DNA of 64,000 nt from Enoplolaimus lenunculus. Its lineage: Eukaryota > Nematoda > Enoplea > Enoplida > Thoracostomopsidae. The position numbers and the translations under genes are program-made. The DNA is taken from contig JASANG010004095.1 of assembly GCA_030248215.1 (NCBI GenBank), forward strand, positions 62,001 through 126,000, in the 5' to 3' direction. The notes under the pieces are model-generated. The model made no database searches, was not told the DNA's origin, and saw only the letters and a list, made by a program, of their open reading frames with translations. Position 1 is the stretch's first letter. Each line of letters begins with the position of its first letter. Below are positions 31,501 through 35,935 of the stretch, piece after piece.

Positions 31501-32320
31501 TATTCCTCGCTTCACTTGGCGAAGCGATTTTAAATACACTGGCTCACCTTTGACTCATGTTAGCCTACCAAAGATAATATTCTTTAGCAAATTTAATAGC
31601 CATGACCCTTATACGTTTCCGGGTTAGGAGGCTGCTACTTTCTAGACATAGGGATCAACTGGATATTAACTTCACCGGATACCGGAACTGGAACCGGGTA
31701 GTGAGTTTTGTTCCGGAACCGGAGCCGGATGTTAACGGCTATAGGATCTAAATTTGTACACTGTTGGAATTATTTGAGGTGCAAAATTATGTATTTATAG
31801 ATTTAAGATTAATCTTTGGCTTGAATTTTTCATTCCAAGTCAGTGTTCATTTATGAATTGCTCGGAATTTCCGTCGTTTCAAAATATCTAGTATTTTGAC
31901 GTACAAAAAACAGTTTTGTGATATTTGGAACCACAACCACAAATATCCGGTATCCGGTAGGTTTATACCGGATGCCGTAACCGGATACGGATGTCGGATT
32001 TTACCGGATATTAAACCGGAACCGGATATCCAGTAGATCCCTGTAAACTACACCCCTAGAAAAATATACCGTTTCTGCGTTTGCTGATGTTTTAGGCTGT
32101 CATTTTGCCAGTGGAAGCATACGACCAAATACGATATAAAAAACTTACCAACCGGATAGTCTTCAGGAATCCACCAATAAATAGCGTTCTGTTCATTTTC
32201 AATACTGCAAACCGGCACCACAGGCGGTACTAAACAAAACAGCGTCGACAGTGTAATAAATAAATACGCACGGGACATCAAACTTAATTGCAACCAGCGG
32301 TGCATAATTCGCAAGATCAT
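7468..32320 (-). CDS. transmembrane cadherin, CDHR5/PCDH15-like, 19 coding exons
   Basis: Predicted single-pass cell-surface cadherin. Exons (minus strand, 5' to 3'): 32320-32149, 30709-30564, 29483-29421, 28452-28363, 27027-26917, 25252-25151, 24601-24476, 23135-23048, 19529-19435, 18161-17880, 15509-15445, 15002-14918, 14432-14310, 13354-13299, 12865-12730, 11697-11426, 8925-8844, 8555-8172, 7593-7468. Each is bounded by AG and GT, every phase matches, and the total is 2604 nt (867 residues plus stop). Seen: signal peptide within residues 1-38; EC1 about 39-145 ending DVNDNAP; EC2 to about 254 ending DADDLNP; EC3 to about 351; a spacer without DxNDN; EC4 about 396-493 ending DINDNTP; EC5 to about 583; membrane helix about 643-669; tail with polyQ and C-terminal LTVYF. 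EC1 has a cysteine just after the signal peptide and a second in strand sequence VVECKS; this and the EC2-EC3 wording recall CDHR5 and PCDH15, microvillar or stereociliary cadherins (family knowledge). Orthology is inference. Met15 is an alternative start giving a cleaner signal peptide. Confidence 0.88.
7771..7960. mobile_element. CACTGTAAATT/AGTTGA MITE, worn
   Basis: CACAGTGTAAATTTCAATAAG, TTGATATTAACTCACTCTGA and TTCAGAATGCTGAGTTCTGA are recognisable; the right end is lost. Lies between exons 19 and 18. Confidence 0.6.
8172..8555 (-). CDS. cadherin exon 18: cytoplasmic, polyglutamine
   Basis: 384 nt, phase 0, between TTTCAG and GTAATG. A hydrophilic tail with Ser/Thr/Gly-rich stretches, a polyQ run of about 13 residues (mixed CAG/CAA, plus-strand 8345-8385) followed by HLHQ, and an Asn/Arg/Gly-rich end. 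No folded domain is recognised. Confidence 0.87.
8844..8925 (-). CDS. cadherin exon 17: cytoplasmic
   Basis: 82 nt, phase 2 to 0, between TTTAAG and GTTAGT. Encodes [19 protein letters not shown] and DDSPHGSQ: an acidic, Tyr-rich segment just inside the membrane. No catenin-binding motif is visible. Confidence 0.82.
9109..9315. mobile_element. GAGTCA palindromic MITE
   Basis: ACTGCAAAAAATGGTGAGTC to TGACTCTTCATTTTTGCAGTG with TATA on both flanks, consistent with TA target duplication. In the intron between exons 17 and 16. Confidence 0.9.
9923..10344 (-). mobile_element. TACTGTAGTGACCC element, worn
   Basis: TACTGTGGCGACTCGAATAAG at the left (one base over is the family end), TCGGGTCACTAAAGTA at the right. 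Contains repeated GAGTCCGTA motifs and the GCGCATAAATGACTCC block shared by all copies. Confidence 0.8.
10575..10990 (+). mobile_element. CAGGGTTC inverted-repeat element
   Basis: Starts CAGGGTTCCAACCGG, ends CCAATGGAATCCTGG, with many CGGAATCGGAATCGG runs near both ends pairing as inverted repeats. Lies in the last-but-two cadherin intron. Confidence 0.6.
11149..11411 (-). mobile_element. TTAA-flanked (piggyBac-like) MITE with tRNA-like segment
   Basis: Left end CTCTTTATCACATGAATATT (target site worn to TCAA), right end CAATGTGAGAAGGGG before TTAA. Contains a tRNA-like segment and the conserved GGAGCTTGACGCTCGAG. Ends 14 bp from the exon 16 donor. Confidence 0.8.
11196..11261 (-). tRNA. tRNA-like segment inside piggyBac-like MITE (tRNA-derived)
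   Basis: Reverse strand GCTCCTATAGCTGAGTGGTG ... GGAGTTCGAATCCTAGC; same piece as at 39504 with an A-box change. Confidence 0.4.
11426..11697 (-). CDS. cadherin exon 16: juxtamembrane stalk and transmembrane helix
   Basis: 272 nt, phase 0 to 2, between TTTCAG and GTAAGT. A Pro/Arg-rich stalk of about 60 residues is followed by [20 protein letters not shown] and GLIVC, then the basic stop-transfer residue in IYRL. The donor lies about 14 bp from the TTAA-flanked element at 11149-11411. Confidence 0.9.
11765..11973. mobile_element. GAGTCA palindromic MITE
   Basis: CACTGCAAAAAAATGGTGAG to CTCGCCATTTTTTGCAGGG; same arms. Starts about 70 bp upstream of exon 16 on the gene's strand. Confidence 0.9.
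12271..12420. mobile_element. GGCCCGTAGCCA inverted-repeat element
   Basis: GGCCCGTAGCCAGCTCACC at the left, a core with GGTTTTCAATGACTTACAAG, right end worn after CCCCCCTAGCC. The fullest copy is 13022-13176. Confidence 0.75.
12440..12722 (-). mobile_element. hAT-like MITE (type A) next to cadherin exon 15
   Basis: A long TTAGGC array with ATATGCTCATTCTTACGC spacers ends in the type A terminus (ACTGTTCCGCCG ... TTCTTTACATTC) directly against the splice donor of exon 15. The left end is unclear. Confidence 0.75.
12730..12865 (-). CDS. cadherin exon 15: EC5 end
   Basis: 136 nt, phase 2 to 0, between TTTTAG and GTACGC. Encodes [15 protein letters not shown], then [20 protein letters not shown]. 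No calcium linker follows, as expected for the membrane-proximal repeat. The intron starts GTACGC and enters a transposon end within about 7 bases. Confidence 0.87.
13022..13176. mobile_element. GGCCCGTAGCCA inverted-repeat element, best copy
   Basis: GGCCCGTAGCCACCTCACC to CCCCTGGCTACGGGCC, core GGGTTTCAACGAGTTACAAG, GGGGCTGAGCCCCCTAG near the right end. About 155 bp, non-coding. Confidence 0.85.
13299..13354 (-). CDS. cadherin exon 14: EC5 DxD
   Basis: 56 nt, phase 0 to 2, between TTTAG and GTAAGT. Encodes [23 protein letters not shown] is the calcium-ligand motif of EC5. Confidence 0.85.
13450..13779. mobile_element. CAGGGTGCAACC inverted-repeat element
   Basis: CAGGCCACAACCGGAGGTC to CACCTCTGGTTGTACCCTG. 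In the intron between exons 14 and 13. Confidence 0.85.
14103..14302 (+). repeat. pure AAGCCT/TTAGGC array beside cadherin exon 13
   Basis: About 33 hexamers in the AAGCCT orientation with a few AAGCCA/AAGCCG variants. No type A or B terminus is recognisable. It starts about 7 bases from the exon 13 donor and supplies most of that side of the intron. Confidence 0.9.
14310..14432 (-). CDS. cadherin exon 13: EC4/EC5 linker DINDNTP
   Basis: 123 nt, phase 0, between TTTTAG and GTATTA. Encodes [20 protein letters not shown] and the first strand of EC5. The donor GTATTA runs within a few bases into a pure TTAGGC array on the intron side. Confidence 0.9.
14486..14622 (+). mobile_element. hAT-like MITE (type A) fragment
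   Basis: GTAAACAACAGAGTCGTAAC with ATAAGCATATTCTTAAGCC, the TCTAAAGCTTAA block and CGTTCCGCCCTTGATGTTTAC. Both ends are diverged. Confidence 0.65.
14918..15002 (-). CDS. cadherin exon 12: EC4 LDYE region
   Basis: 85 nt, phase 2 to 0, between TTTAAG and GTAAGC. Encodes [19 protein letters not shown] and [13 protein letters not shown] is the calcium-ligand motif. Only phase 2 avoids an early stop, and that is what exon 11 supplies. Confidence 0.87.
15223..15263 (+). repeat. ATACGTATGTGGGG 40-bp motif, copy 1
   Basis: GCTGGAACGCTGTCC, AAAATACGTATGTGGGGC, TTTCCAGC; partly palindromic. Copies also at 31049, 58402 and 60953. Confidence 0.7.
15445..15509 (-). CDS. cadherin exon 11: EC4 middle
   Basis: 65 nt, phase 0 to 2, between TTTAG and GTAAGT. 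Encodes [20 protein letters not shown] then LT. F-x-V-D-P-x-T-G, completed by the next exon, is the standard cadherin signature. Confidence 0.85.
15606..15753 (-). mobile_element. hAT-like MITE (type B) with TTAGGC hexamers
   Basis: GACCCAAGTTACTTTAAGG at the left, CTCTTAAAGTAACATTGGCC at the right, short TTAGGC runs. Lies in the intron between cadherin exons 11 and 10. Confidence 0.8.
15787..15986 (+). mobile_element. TTAA-flanked (piggyBac-like) MITE without tRNA-like segment
   Basis: TTAA on both sides, CCCCTTCTCACATTGAGTTG at the left and TTCATGTGAGAAAGGG at the right. The part holding the tRNA-like segment in sister copies is absent. Confidence 0.85.
16061..16222. mobile_element. GGCCCGTAGCCA inverted-repeat element
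   Basis: CGGCCCGTAGCCAACGGGG, CTTATAAGTCATCGAAAACC, ATCAAGGTGACTTTGCCGG; reverse orientation relative to 13022. Confidence 0.72.
16464..16665 (+). repeat. tRNA-bearing repeat unit, copy 1 of tandem pair
   Basis: GTCGGTATATGTGCACGTAA, a hairpin with GTGCACATATACC, then a tRNA-like segment, then GGGCAAAACTTCAAACAGGG and GTGCAGACCGTTAGTA. Repeats at an offset of 305 bp with only a few differences. SINE-like, without a poly(A) tail. Confidence 0.85.
16546..16618 (+). tRNA. tRNA-like segment, SINE-type copy 1
   Basis: TGACCGCG ... CGTGGTCA gives a closed 7-bp acceptor stem, ATGTAGTGGTAGCAT a D arm, CTTGGCTCGAGCGCAAG a possible anticodon arm and GTTCGATTC a B box. The acceptor stem resembles tRNA-Arg; the T stem has mismatches. 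Probably tRNA-derived. Confidence 0.5.
16769..16970 (+). repeat. tRNA-bearing repeat unit, copy 2 of tandem pair
   Basis: Almost identical to 16464-16665. The two are separated by about 100 bp (AACATGGAGGTCCCACC ...) that occurs once. The open frames on the reverse strand are duplicates caused by the repeat. Confidence 0.85.
16851..16923 (+). tRNA. tRNA-like segment, SINE-type copy 2
   Basis: Same as 16546-16618 except GAGG in place of GACG just before the TTCGATTC loop; this restores a GG:CC pair in the T stem. Confidence 0.5.
17000..17485. other. intron sequence with ATATCATATGAT motifs
   Basis: AATATCATATGATAACG and ATATATGATATTCGC here mirror motifs at 16423-16462, so the tandem tRNA repeats at 16464-16970 seem to sit inside a larger inverted-repeat element bounded by ATCATATGAT motifs. 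Confidence 0.45.
17486..17814. mobile_element. CAAGAGTGGAT / GCACGCGTTGCG element, best copy
   Basis: CCAAGAGTGGATGATCACTC to GAGTGATCATCCACTCTT with arms of about 100 bp pairing closely (AGTACATTCTGTGTATTAAA against TTTAATACACAGAATGTACC). In the intron between exons 11 and 10. Confidence 0.9.
17880..18161 (-). CDS. cadherin exon 10: EC3 end, spacer, EC4 start
   Basis: 282 nt, phase 0, between TTTCAG and GTAAGT. Encodes [19 protein letters not shown], closing EC3 without a DxNDN linker. About 45 Ser/Gly/Pro/Asp-rich residues follow, then [17 protein letters not shown], a normal start of EC4. The missing linker predicts a calcium-free, flexible EC3-EC4 junction (inference). Confidence 0.9.
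18509..18661. mobile_element. GGCCCGTAGCCA element, worn
   Basis: Core GGGTTTTCGTTGGCTTACAA and GGGAGGCTGAGCACC are recognisable, ending at CGATACGGCCCC. Both ends are diverged. Confidence 0.6.
19010..19173. mobile_element. GGCGGATCCA-end element, best copy
   Basis: GGCGGATCCAGGATCTC to CCCCCCATGGATCCGCC. 164 bp with G-rich left and C-rich right subterminal parts. In the intron between exons 10 and 9. Confidence 0.8.
19435..19529 (-). CDS. cadherin exon 9: EC3 middle
   Basis: 95 nt, phase 1 to 0, between TTTTAG and GTAATT. Encodes [19 protein letters not shown] and a strand ending YYLTVK, the usual FxID..TGxIxV signature of a cadherin repeat with TG replaced by VG. Confidence 0.87.
19626..19768 (-). 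mobile_element. hAT-like MITE (type B)
   Basis: GGCCCATGTTACTTTAAGG to CTCAAAGTAACATTGGCC. Flanks CGATGTTT and TTATGTTT agree at 6 of 8, compatible with a worn 8-bp duplication. The array is reduced to two hexamers. Confidence 0.82.
19846..19990 (-). repeat. degenerate inverted copies of the minisatellite unit
   Basis: Contains ACAATTGTCC, ACAATTGCCC, CGCCAAACGCGACAATTG and ATTGCCCAAAC, i.e. the reverse complement of the 18-bp unit in worn form. Together with the main array it could form two arms of an inverted-repeat element spanning about 19.85-22.35 kb. Confidence 0.6.
20382..22335 (+). repeat. 18-bp minisatellite, about 105-108 units
   Basis: Tandem unit GTGCGTTTGGGCAATTGT, nearly identical through the core. 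The edges hold shorter variants: 15-mers and 17-mers at the left, 18-mers with TTTGCG and then 17-mers with TTGCG at the right. One irregular patch lies at about 21285-21316. The unit is 18 bp and free of stops in most frames, so several frames stay open for 300-680 codons; these are not genes. It lies in the cadherin intron between exons 8 and 9. Confidence 0.97.
22336..23047. other. intron sequence, no gene seen
   Basis: Apart from the solo CAGGGTGCAACC-type end at 22690-22722, mixed sequence. The open frames at 22776-23090 on both strands partly reflect readthrough of cadherin exon 8 into its intron. Confidence 0.5.
22690..22722. mobile_element. solo right end of the CAGGGTGCAACC family
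   Basis: CCGGAGACAGACCTCCGGTT then GTACCCTGG, with no left partner. A similar worn end lies at 4231-4266. Confidence 0.6.
23048..23135 (-). CDS. cadherin exon 8: EC3 start
   Basis: 88 nt, phase 0 to 1, between TTATAG and GTAATA. Encodes [18 protein letters not shown] and [15 protein letters not shown] supplies the D-x-D ligands of EC3. The next intron, about 3.5 kb, contains the 18-bp minisatellite. Confidence 0.87.
23240..23674 (+). mobile_element. TACTGTAGTGACCCGAATAAG element
   Basis: TACTGTAGTGACCCGAATCAG to GATTCGGGTCATTACAGTA. Interior: CTCTCCAGAGGGTACCC, GATATATGTCCGGTATTGCA, CTTACGGACTCGTATTAG. About 430 bp with no open frame of note. Inverted termini only about 25 bp. In a cadherin intron. 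Confidence 0.9.
23855..24240. other. two GC-rich patches in a cadherin intron, CCGGCC-rich
   Basis: 23873-23962 (CGGCCCAGGAGGAACCGGC ... CCGGGCCTGGCCGATTTGG) and 24143-24240 (GCGGCCCCCTGTGCCGGCC ... GCCGGTGCCGGCTTCC), in opposite base order, so probably the two arms of one inverted-repeat element. A related patch with CGGATCGGGCCGG lies at 18235-18325. Confidence 0.45.
24476..24601 (-). CDS. cadherin exon 7: EC2 end, EC3 start
   Basis: 126 nt, phase 0, between TTTTAG and GTAAGT. Encodes [19 protein letters not shown] then ADDLNPKF, a variant linker in which the usual NDN is replaced by DDL. PCDH15 has DGDDLGP at the same place (family knowledge), supporting that affinity. Confidence 0.9.
24632..24814 (-). 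mobile_element. hAT-like MITE (type B)
   Basis: GGCCCATGTTATTTTAAGG to TTTAAAGTAACATTGGCC. Flanks GGAAAATG and GGCGAATG agree at 6 of 8. Contains GGTGGGTCTACAAAAGAG and TTAGGC runs. It starts about 30 bp from the acceptor of exon 7. Confidence 0.82.
24815..24895 (+). mobile_element. hAT-like MITE (type A) left-end fragment
   Basis: GGCGAATGTATAGAACAGGG with AGTAGTATATGCATATTAA and a few hexamers; no right end. It directly follows a type B element. Confidence 0.6.
25151..25252 (-). CDS. cadherin exon 6: EC2 middle
   Basis: 102 nt, phase 0, between TTTAG and GTGAGT. Encodes residues 195-228, including [18 protein letters not shown], which carries the cadherin xDFE motif followed by the penultimate strand. 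Confidence 0.88.
25258..25316. repeat. (TTTA)n microsatellite
   Basis: ATATATATTTATTTATTTAT and further TTTA units, starting 6 bp beyond the exon 6 acceptor, i.e. at the pyrimidine tract of that intron. Confidence 0.95.
25569..25644. repeat. 76-bp foldback, GC-rich hairpin
   Basis: GTTAAAGACC ... TTGGCAGTTCCA pairs with TGGAACTGCC ... TGTCTTTAAC around CTCGGCCTTCGGCCACGAG. A strong hairpin in AT-rich surroundings, beside a region with repeated CCCTAGGGCTGATA motifs (25375-25520). Confidence 0.8.
26072..26309. mobile_element. CAAGAGTGGAT element, diverged
   Basis: ACAAGAGTGGATTTTGG to ATCATCCACTCTTGC, with GCAAAATGCAACGAGTGC in place of the usual core. Confidence 0.7.
26410..26889 (+). mobile_element. 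hAT-like MITE (type A) with TTAGGC array; best copy
   Basis: Termini GGCCCATGTATAAAAC and the inverted GTTCAAATACATGGGCC, flanked by identical 8-bp duplications AAGTTTGT (26402-26409 and 26890-26897). The interior is a hexamer array (AAGCCT/TTAGGC) interrupted by GTATGGATGAGCCTATTC, giving alternating 48- and 42-bp subunits, a 90-bp higher-order repeat. No transposase. The duplication length and GC-rich termini indicate the hAT superfamily. Confidence 0.9.
26917..27027 (-). CDS. cadherin exon 5: EC2 start
   Basis: 111 nt, phase 0, between TTTTAG and GTATGT. Encodes [11 protein letters not shown], then ASDKDQ with the D-x-D calcium ligands and GPNSEIQM. This wording is closest to PCDH15 EC2. 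The 3' splice donor lies 27 bp from the edge of a TTAGGC-bearing transposon. Confidence 0.9.
27038..27085. repeat. (TA)n microsatellite
   Basis: ATATATGTATATATATATAC repeated; lies just beyond the acceptor of exon 5. Confidence 0.9.
27092..27447. mobile_element. CAGGGTGCAACC inverted-repeat element
   Basis: CAAGGTGCAACCGGAGGTG to GACCTCCGGTTGTACCCTG; centre shares AATGATGATTAATTAG with the other copies. Confidence 0.87.
28062..28308. mobile_element. CACTGTAAATT/AGTTGA MITE
   Basis: CACTGTAAATTCCAATGAGT to ACACACTGAAATTTACAGCG, about 55 bp from the donor of cadherin exon 4. Nearly the same length and internal order as the copy at 1659. Confidence 0.88.
28363..28452 (-). CDS. cadherin exon 4: EC1/EC2 linker DVNDNAP
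   Basis: 90 nt, phase 0, between TTTTAG and GTATGC. Encodes [19 protein letters not shown] and the first strand of EC2. DVNDNAP is the canonical inter-repeat calcium-binding linker and is the clearest single proof that this is a cadherin. Confidence 0.92.
28612..28797. mobile_element. GGCGGATCCA-end element
   Basis: TAGCGGATCGTTGTG to AGTTTTTGGATCCGCC; shares AAGGTAAGGTCTCTCGC-like and TTTTTTGGTGATA blocks with 3744-4033. Confidence 0.65.
29421..29483 (-). CDS. cadherin exon 3: EC1 strand with cysteine
   Basis: 63 nt, phase 0 on both sides, between TTTCAG and GTAAGG. Encodes [15 protein letters not shown] and six more residues. The cysteine is at the place where CDHR5 and PCDH15 have an EC1 cysteine (from memory of the family), so a disulfide with the N-terminal cysteine is possible. 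Confidence 0.85.
29528..29850. mobile_element. CAAGAGTGGAT / GCACGCGTTGCG element
   Basis: CCAAGAGCGGATGACGC at the left, GGCACGCGTTGCGTTTTTGG and TCCAAAAACGCAACACGC inside, ACTCTTGTATTACCCTCTTC at the right. Ends within 45 bp of cadherin exon 3. Confidence 0.85.
30230..30450. mobile_element. GAGTCA palindromic MITE
   Basis: CACTGTAAAACATGGTGAGT to CACCATTTTTTGCAGTG; arms with CTTTTCCTGACTACACAAAC. In the intron between exons 3 and 2. Confidence 0.9.
30564..30709 (-). CDS. cadherin exon 2: EC1 core
   Basis: 146 nt, phase 1 to 0, between TTTTAG and GTACCT. Encodes the body of EC1 (VVDTLPITG ... LRKPVDREQ). The DRE near its end is the calcium-binding triplet expected in a cadherin repeat. Confidence 0.88.
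31049..31088 (+). repeat. ATACGTATGTGGGG motif, copy 2
   Basis: GTTGGAAAGCTGCCC followed by AAAATACGTATGTGGGGCG. Confidence 0.7.
31236..31333. mobile_element. GAGTCA MITE, single arm
   Basis: Only the left arm is present, from CACTGCAAAAAAATGGTGAG to GACTCCGCCTGAGTCAT; the pairing arm is absent. Confidence 0.85.
31650..32043 (+). mobile_element. AGGGATC inverted-repeat element rich in CCGGA
   Basis: AGGGATCAACTGGATAT at the left and ATATCCAGTAGATCCCT at the right, with CCGGATACCGG and GGAACCGGA runs inside the arms. Lies between cadherin exons 1 and 2. Confidence 0.7.
32149..32320 (-). CDS. cadherin exon 1: start, signal peptide, EC1 start
   Basis: Encodes residues 1-57 and ends in phase 1 at TTG|GTAAGT. 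Three ATG codons are in frame (32320, 32305, 32278). The third is followed by [15 protein letters not shown], a typical signal peptide core, then a cysteine and the EC1 start PEDYPVG. An AG at 32335-32336 preceded by TTT could be the acceptor of an untranslated leader exon. Confidence 0.85.
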
Positions 32321-32334
32321 TTCATATTTTATAA

Positions 32335-33382
32335 CTAAACTTTTAACACCGCATTAAAGAACGGCGGTGACACTTCAGAGACGATTTTAGTTTAAATTTT
32401 ATCTAAAAGCAATAGTTCACGTTATAATATACCCAGTCATTATTGCAATTAGTATGCAGTATATCAACTAAAAATTAATTTTAACAATTTGAAAATATAT
32501 TTTTTGATCAAATCTCTCAAACGGAAATATTATGCGATCTGGAATCGCTGGATCTTTATATAAACCTGTTGATCTGACCTCTGAACCGATAAATATTTAC
32601 TGACGTCATTGACCACGCTGTGATAGTTACCTAAGCCTAAGCCTAAACAAAAATTAGTCTAAAGCTCAAACTATACTCTATTGTAGTTCCGCGGAAACGC
32701 CGTCCGCTCCTGATCTTAACACGAGCCAAATATTTAAAATGTGGAAATGCGAAATTTTCACTCTGTGATTAAAAAATGGAAATAAAAGTTTTTTGGACCC
32801 AATTCCAATCAAGAACGGCCCGGTGGCTGTGGTTCGGTGGGAGCAACGACGATTATTAATATTTTAACTTCAAATTAAAATTTTAACCAACGTTAATATT
32901 CCAAGTAAGATATTTTCTTAATATAATATTTCAGAAATCACATTTAAAAACGATTAAAAATATACACGGCAATTTTAAACAAATTTTAGTTATATGAGTT
33001 GTTTCAAAGCACAGTTCCTTGCTGACGAGTAGTGCATTTTATTTACAAAAATTCTACGAGTACGGAAAACACAGCACACAAGACCGCTGTTGTTGAATAA
33101 AAAAATTAATATATTTTTCAACATTAATAGAGAGTAAAATCGTTTCGAGTCAAGACATACACAGTAGCGGATTCAGAAATTTCTGATCAAAGCGAAGCTA
33201 CGCAATATATAATAGTGAAAAAACAAAGCTAGCGAGTGAAACCAGCCAGAACCCAAACCTAATTTCAACGCTAAAAGTTTTGGTTCCTGGTTGGGAGGGG
33301 ATCCAGGCATTAATGTTGTCCCCGTTTTGTATTTGACAGTGGAACACACGGCAGTATATGATTTTGCTAAAACAATTATATA
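32335..33382. other. region 5' of cadherin exon 1, no gene seen
   Basis: Very AT-rich. Holds a type A element fragment (32625-32716). Would be intron 0 if the leader exon at 35.85 kb is right. Confidence 0.45.
32625..32716 (+). mobile_element. hAT-like MITE (type A) right-end fragment
   Basis: Two or three hexamers, the AGTCTAAAGCTCAAACT block and CCGTCCGCTCCTGATCTTAAC; the left end is missing. Confidence 0.6.
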
Positions 33383-33391
33383 TATATAAAT

Positions 33392-33488
<97 letters not shown>
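33383..33488. repeat. (TA)n microsatellite
   Basis: About 100 bp of almost pure TA dinucleotides, upstream (5') of the cadherin start codon. Confidence 0.97.
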
Positions 33489-33683
33489 AAGAAGTACAGC
33501 GTTTTAAGAATCCTTAAGGATCGCTTATGCTCACCTCGATGATTAAAGGATAAAGGCCGACAAGAGACATTTACAACTCTTAAAAGAATTAAAATTCAAC
33601 GAGTTTAATTATAAGTTTCAATATATAAGGCGAATGATTTTAGAAAAATGAAATTCGCAACTATTGCAGCTTATTAAAAATTT

Positions 33684-33923
33684 GATCCATGTATTGAACA
33701 GGACCGAAGCAGTAGTATATATAAGCGTATTCCTAAGCCTAAGCCTAAGCCTGAGTCTAAGCCTAAGCCTAAACCTAAGCCTAAGCCTAGGCGTAAGCCT
33801 ACAGCGTAAGGATGAGCCTATTCCTAAACCTAAGTCTAAACACAAAAAATTAGTCTAAAGCTTAAATTGACTCCATTACAGCCCAGCAGAGAAAACGATC
33901 CGGCCCTGTTCTATACATGGGCC
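33684..33923 (+). mobile_element. hAT-like MITE (type A) with TTAGGC array
   Basis: GATCCATGTATTGAACAG at the left, inverted CTGTTCTATACATGGGCC at the right, identical 8-bp duplications AAAAATTT (33676-33683, 33924-33931). The interior has about 17 hexamers in the AAGCCT orientation and the conserved AGTCTAAAGCTTAA block. Confidence 0.88.
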
Positions 33924-34117
33924 AAAAATTTCATTCGTTGATGTCAACTTGCATACTTGAACAAAATACCGTTGAGAAGTTCAATACGATATATGATGCA
34001 AAAGAAAGTTTGTAATTAAAAACCGTAGTAGCTGTCTTTCATAAATGACGAATATTAACCAATCACAAATTTCGAGCCCGTATCCAAAGTGAGGCCTTAG
34101 GGGCTCAGCACTTGTTG

Positions 34118-34256
34118 AAAAATTATGCTTATGCTTAGGCTTACGCTTAGGCTTAAGCTTAGGCTTAGGCTTAAGCTTAGGCTTAAGCTTAGGCTTAGGC
34201 TTAAGCTTAGGCTTAAGCTTAGGCTTAGGCTTAAGCTTAGGCTTAGGCTTAGGCAA
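34118..34256 (-). repeat. TTAGGC array with a 30-bp higher-order pattern
   Basis: Hexamers alternate as TTAGGC and TTAAGC in a regular 5-hexamer pattern. No convincing termini. It is probably the core of a decayed type A element. Confidence 0.85.
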
Positions 34257-35851
34257 CCCTGATTTTGAAAAATTTTAACGTCATTTGTAGGTGATATGAA
34301 ACGCTTGCATGCCGGTCCTAAAATATTCAGCTTCCTCTGCCATATTCACCTGGCTACGGGCATGAAATTTTCCTTTTCAAAAATTATTATATTAAACTCA
34401 GGTACATGTGGCTGATTTTCTGAGTTGCAGTAGACCAGTAACTGCAGAAAATACAAACTCGTGTCAGCTGTTGTGTTATGAAATCAAGTTTTGTATACCG
34501 ACGCTTCTAAAAGTACGTGTTTAAAAGCTACTCGTTTGCCTGTTCATTAAGCGAACACACTAAAACACAGTTGCGGGAAGCATTTAACGTTTTAAAATAC
34601 CGTTTTGGGTACTTGAAATCCGCAATATGAAATATATTTTTCAAAGTAATTACACTAACTGTTGCCACGGACACTGAAAAAAATCAACAACCTTAAATGA
34701 AATACGCTACGCTGAATAAATATTCTTTCAAGAACGCTTATTATTTGAGCTTTGTCTTCGGAATGCGCCTTGCTAGCAATTTTTGAGATCAACTTCACAT
34801 TTCATTATTTTAGTTGAAAATGAAATGAATGCAATATTATGAAACATATCTAACGGTCAAATAGCTGACTCTCTTGTTACTGTTTCAGACGCAAACAGCC
34901 TACTTACACAAATTACTATTTACACAATCACTAAAAATACCACACTGCAACAAAGAAAGCTGTATGCCGTAACTTAAATAATTTGATCATAATTTAAATA
35001 TACATTAATATTTATGTGGACACGACTGTAGACACTTGAAAATTTTGATGCCTGTAAACTCGATGGTAAAAAATTTACAAATTCAGGTAAATATTGATTA
35101 ATCTTTACCCACCTAAAATTTTCGTAAGAAACTTGAAACCAGATAATGTAGAAAAAACTTCGATTTATAAACTGTTTTCACCGTATAAGTGAAAAAGAAG
35201 TATTACACTTTTGAAATGCGCTGTTAAATCGAAAAATATCTGCAGCTTTTTTAACAGCAGCAACAATATATATTATTTCATTTGCCGACATTCTTCGCGT
35301 TGTAAAGGTTATATTTTTTGGCTTGAAACAATATGTTCACAAGTTTTCTGAATGAGGTCGCTAGACAAATTGCGACGAAACCATAAACAAATGTATGACT
35401 TATACGGTCTTTACTATGATTTTGTACAGACAAGAATGTTTTGATTCACTGATCAGTGATCACTCATCCGCAAACAACAGAGTTTTATCGATGATAGGTG
35501 TACTGTGGAATATTGTCCGGTGTTACATTTGTTACTTAATGGTTTGTTTTGAAAGTTACTAATAAAGTTTTCTTAGTATCATCGATGTTATTGTAGAAAA
35601 GAATGACAATCAAATATGAAACAAATTTTGACTTCACTTGATCGAATTTTGTTGCCCTGATAAATACGCTGTTTGCCGGCTCCGAGTTAGACAGCTTATG
35701 ACCAGATGTTTGCCTTTCAATCGTTGGAAGGTAAGTTAACTAAATTTTAATAAATTCAAACTCGTTCAATTAAGAACGTATCGTAAACAGTAACAAATCA
35801 TTTAAATGTAAAGTCGAAAGAAAATGAAACTATGGAATTAGGATAACTTAC
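34257..35851. other. repeat-poor region between cadherin exon 1 and the putative leader
   Basis: Fewest transposons of any 1.5-kb stretch here apart from the dispersed repeat at 35030-35260. Contains a TGATCAGTGATCACTCATC palindrome near 35450. Could hold regulatory sequence (inference). Confidence 0.35.
35030..35260 (-). repeat. dispersed repeat shared with 55988-56225
   Basis: GGTAAATATTGATTAATC, AACTTGAAACCAGATAATG, GCGCTGTTAAATCGAAAAAT recur in reverse at 55988-56225. Ends carry worn ACCCGCGG-type motifs. Confidence 0.55.
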
Positions 35852-35912
35852 GGTACCGTTACAATAGACAGCGCTGTTTTTGGAAAACTGTGGCGTTGTT
35901 ATACGTTGAAAT
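35852..35912 (-). other. putative untranslated first exon of the cadherin gene
   Basis: On the minus strand a strong donor (GGTACC|GTAAGT) closes a GC-richer segment. Splicing to the AG at 32335-32336 would add a short leader in front of exon 1. The left (5') end is set only by the distance from the TATA-like motif upstream, so it is approximate. A small coding exon of a different gene is an alternative. Confidence 0.3.
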
Positions 35913-35935
35913 GTACGAATCTTCCGCGTTCTAAC

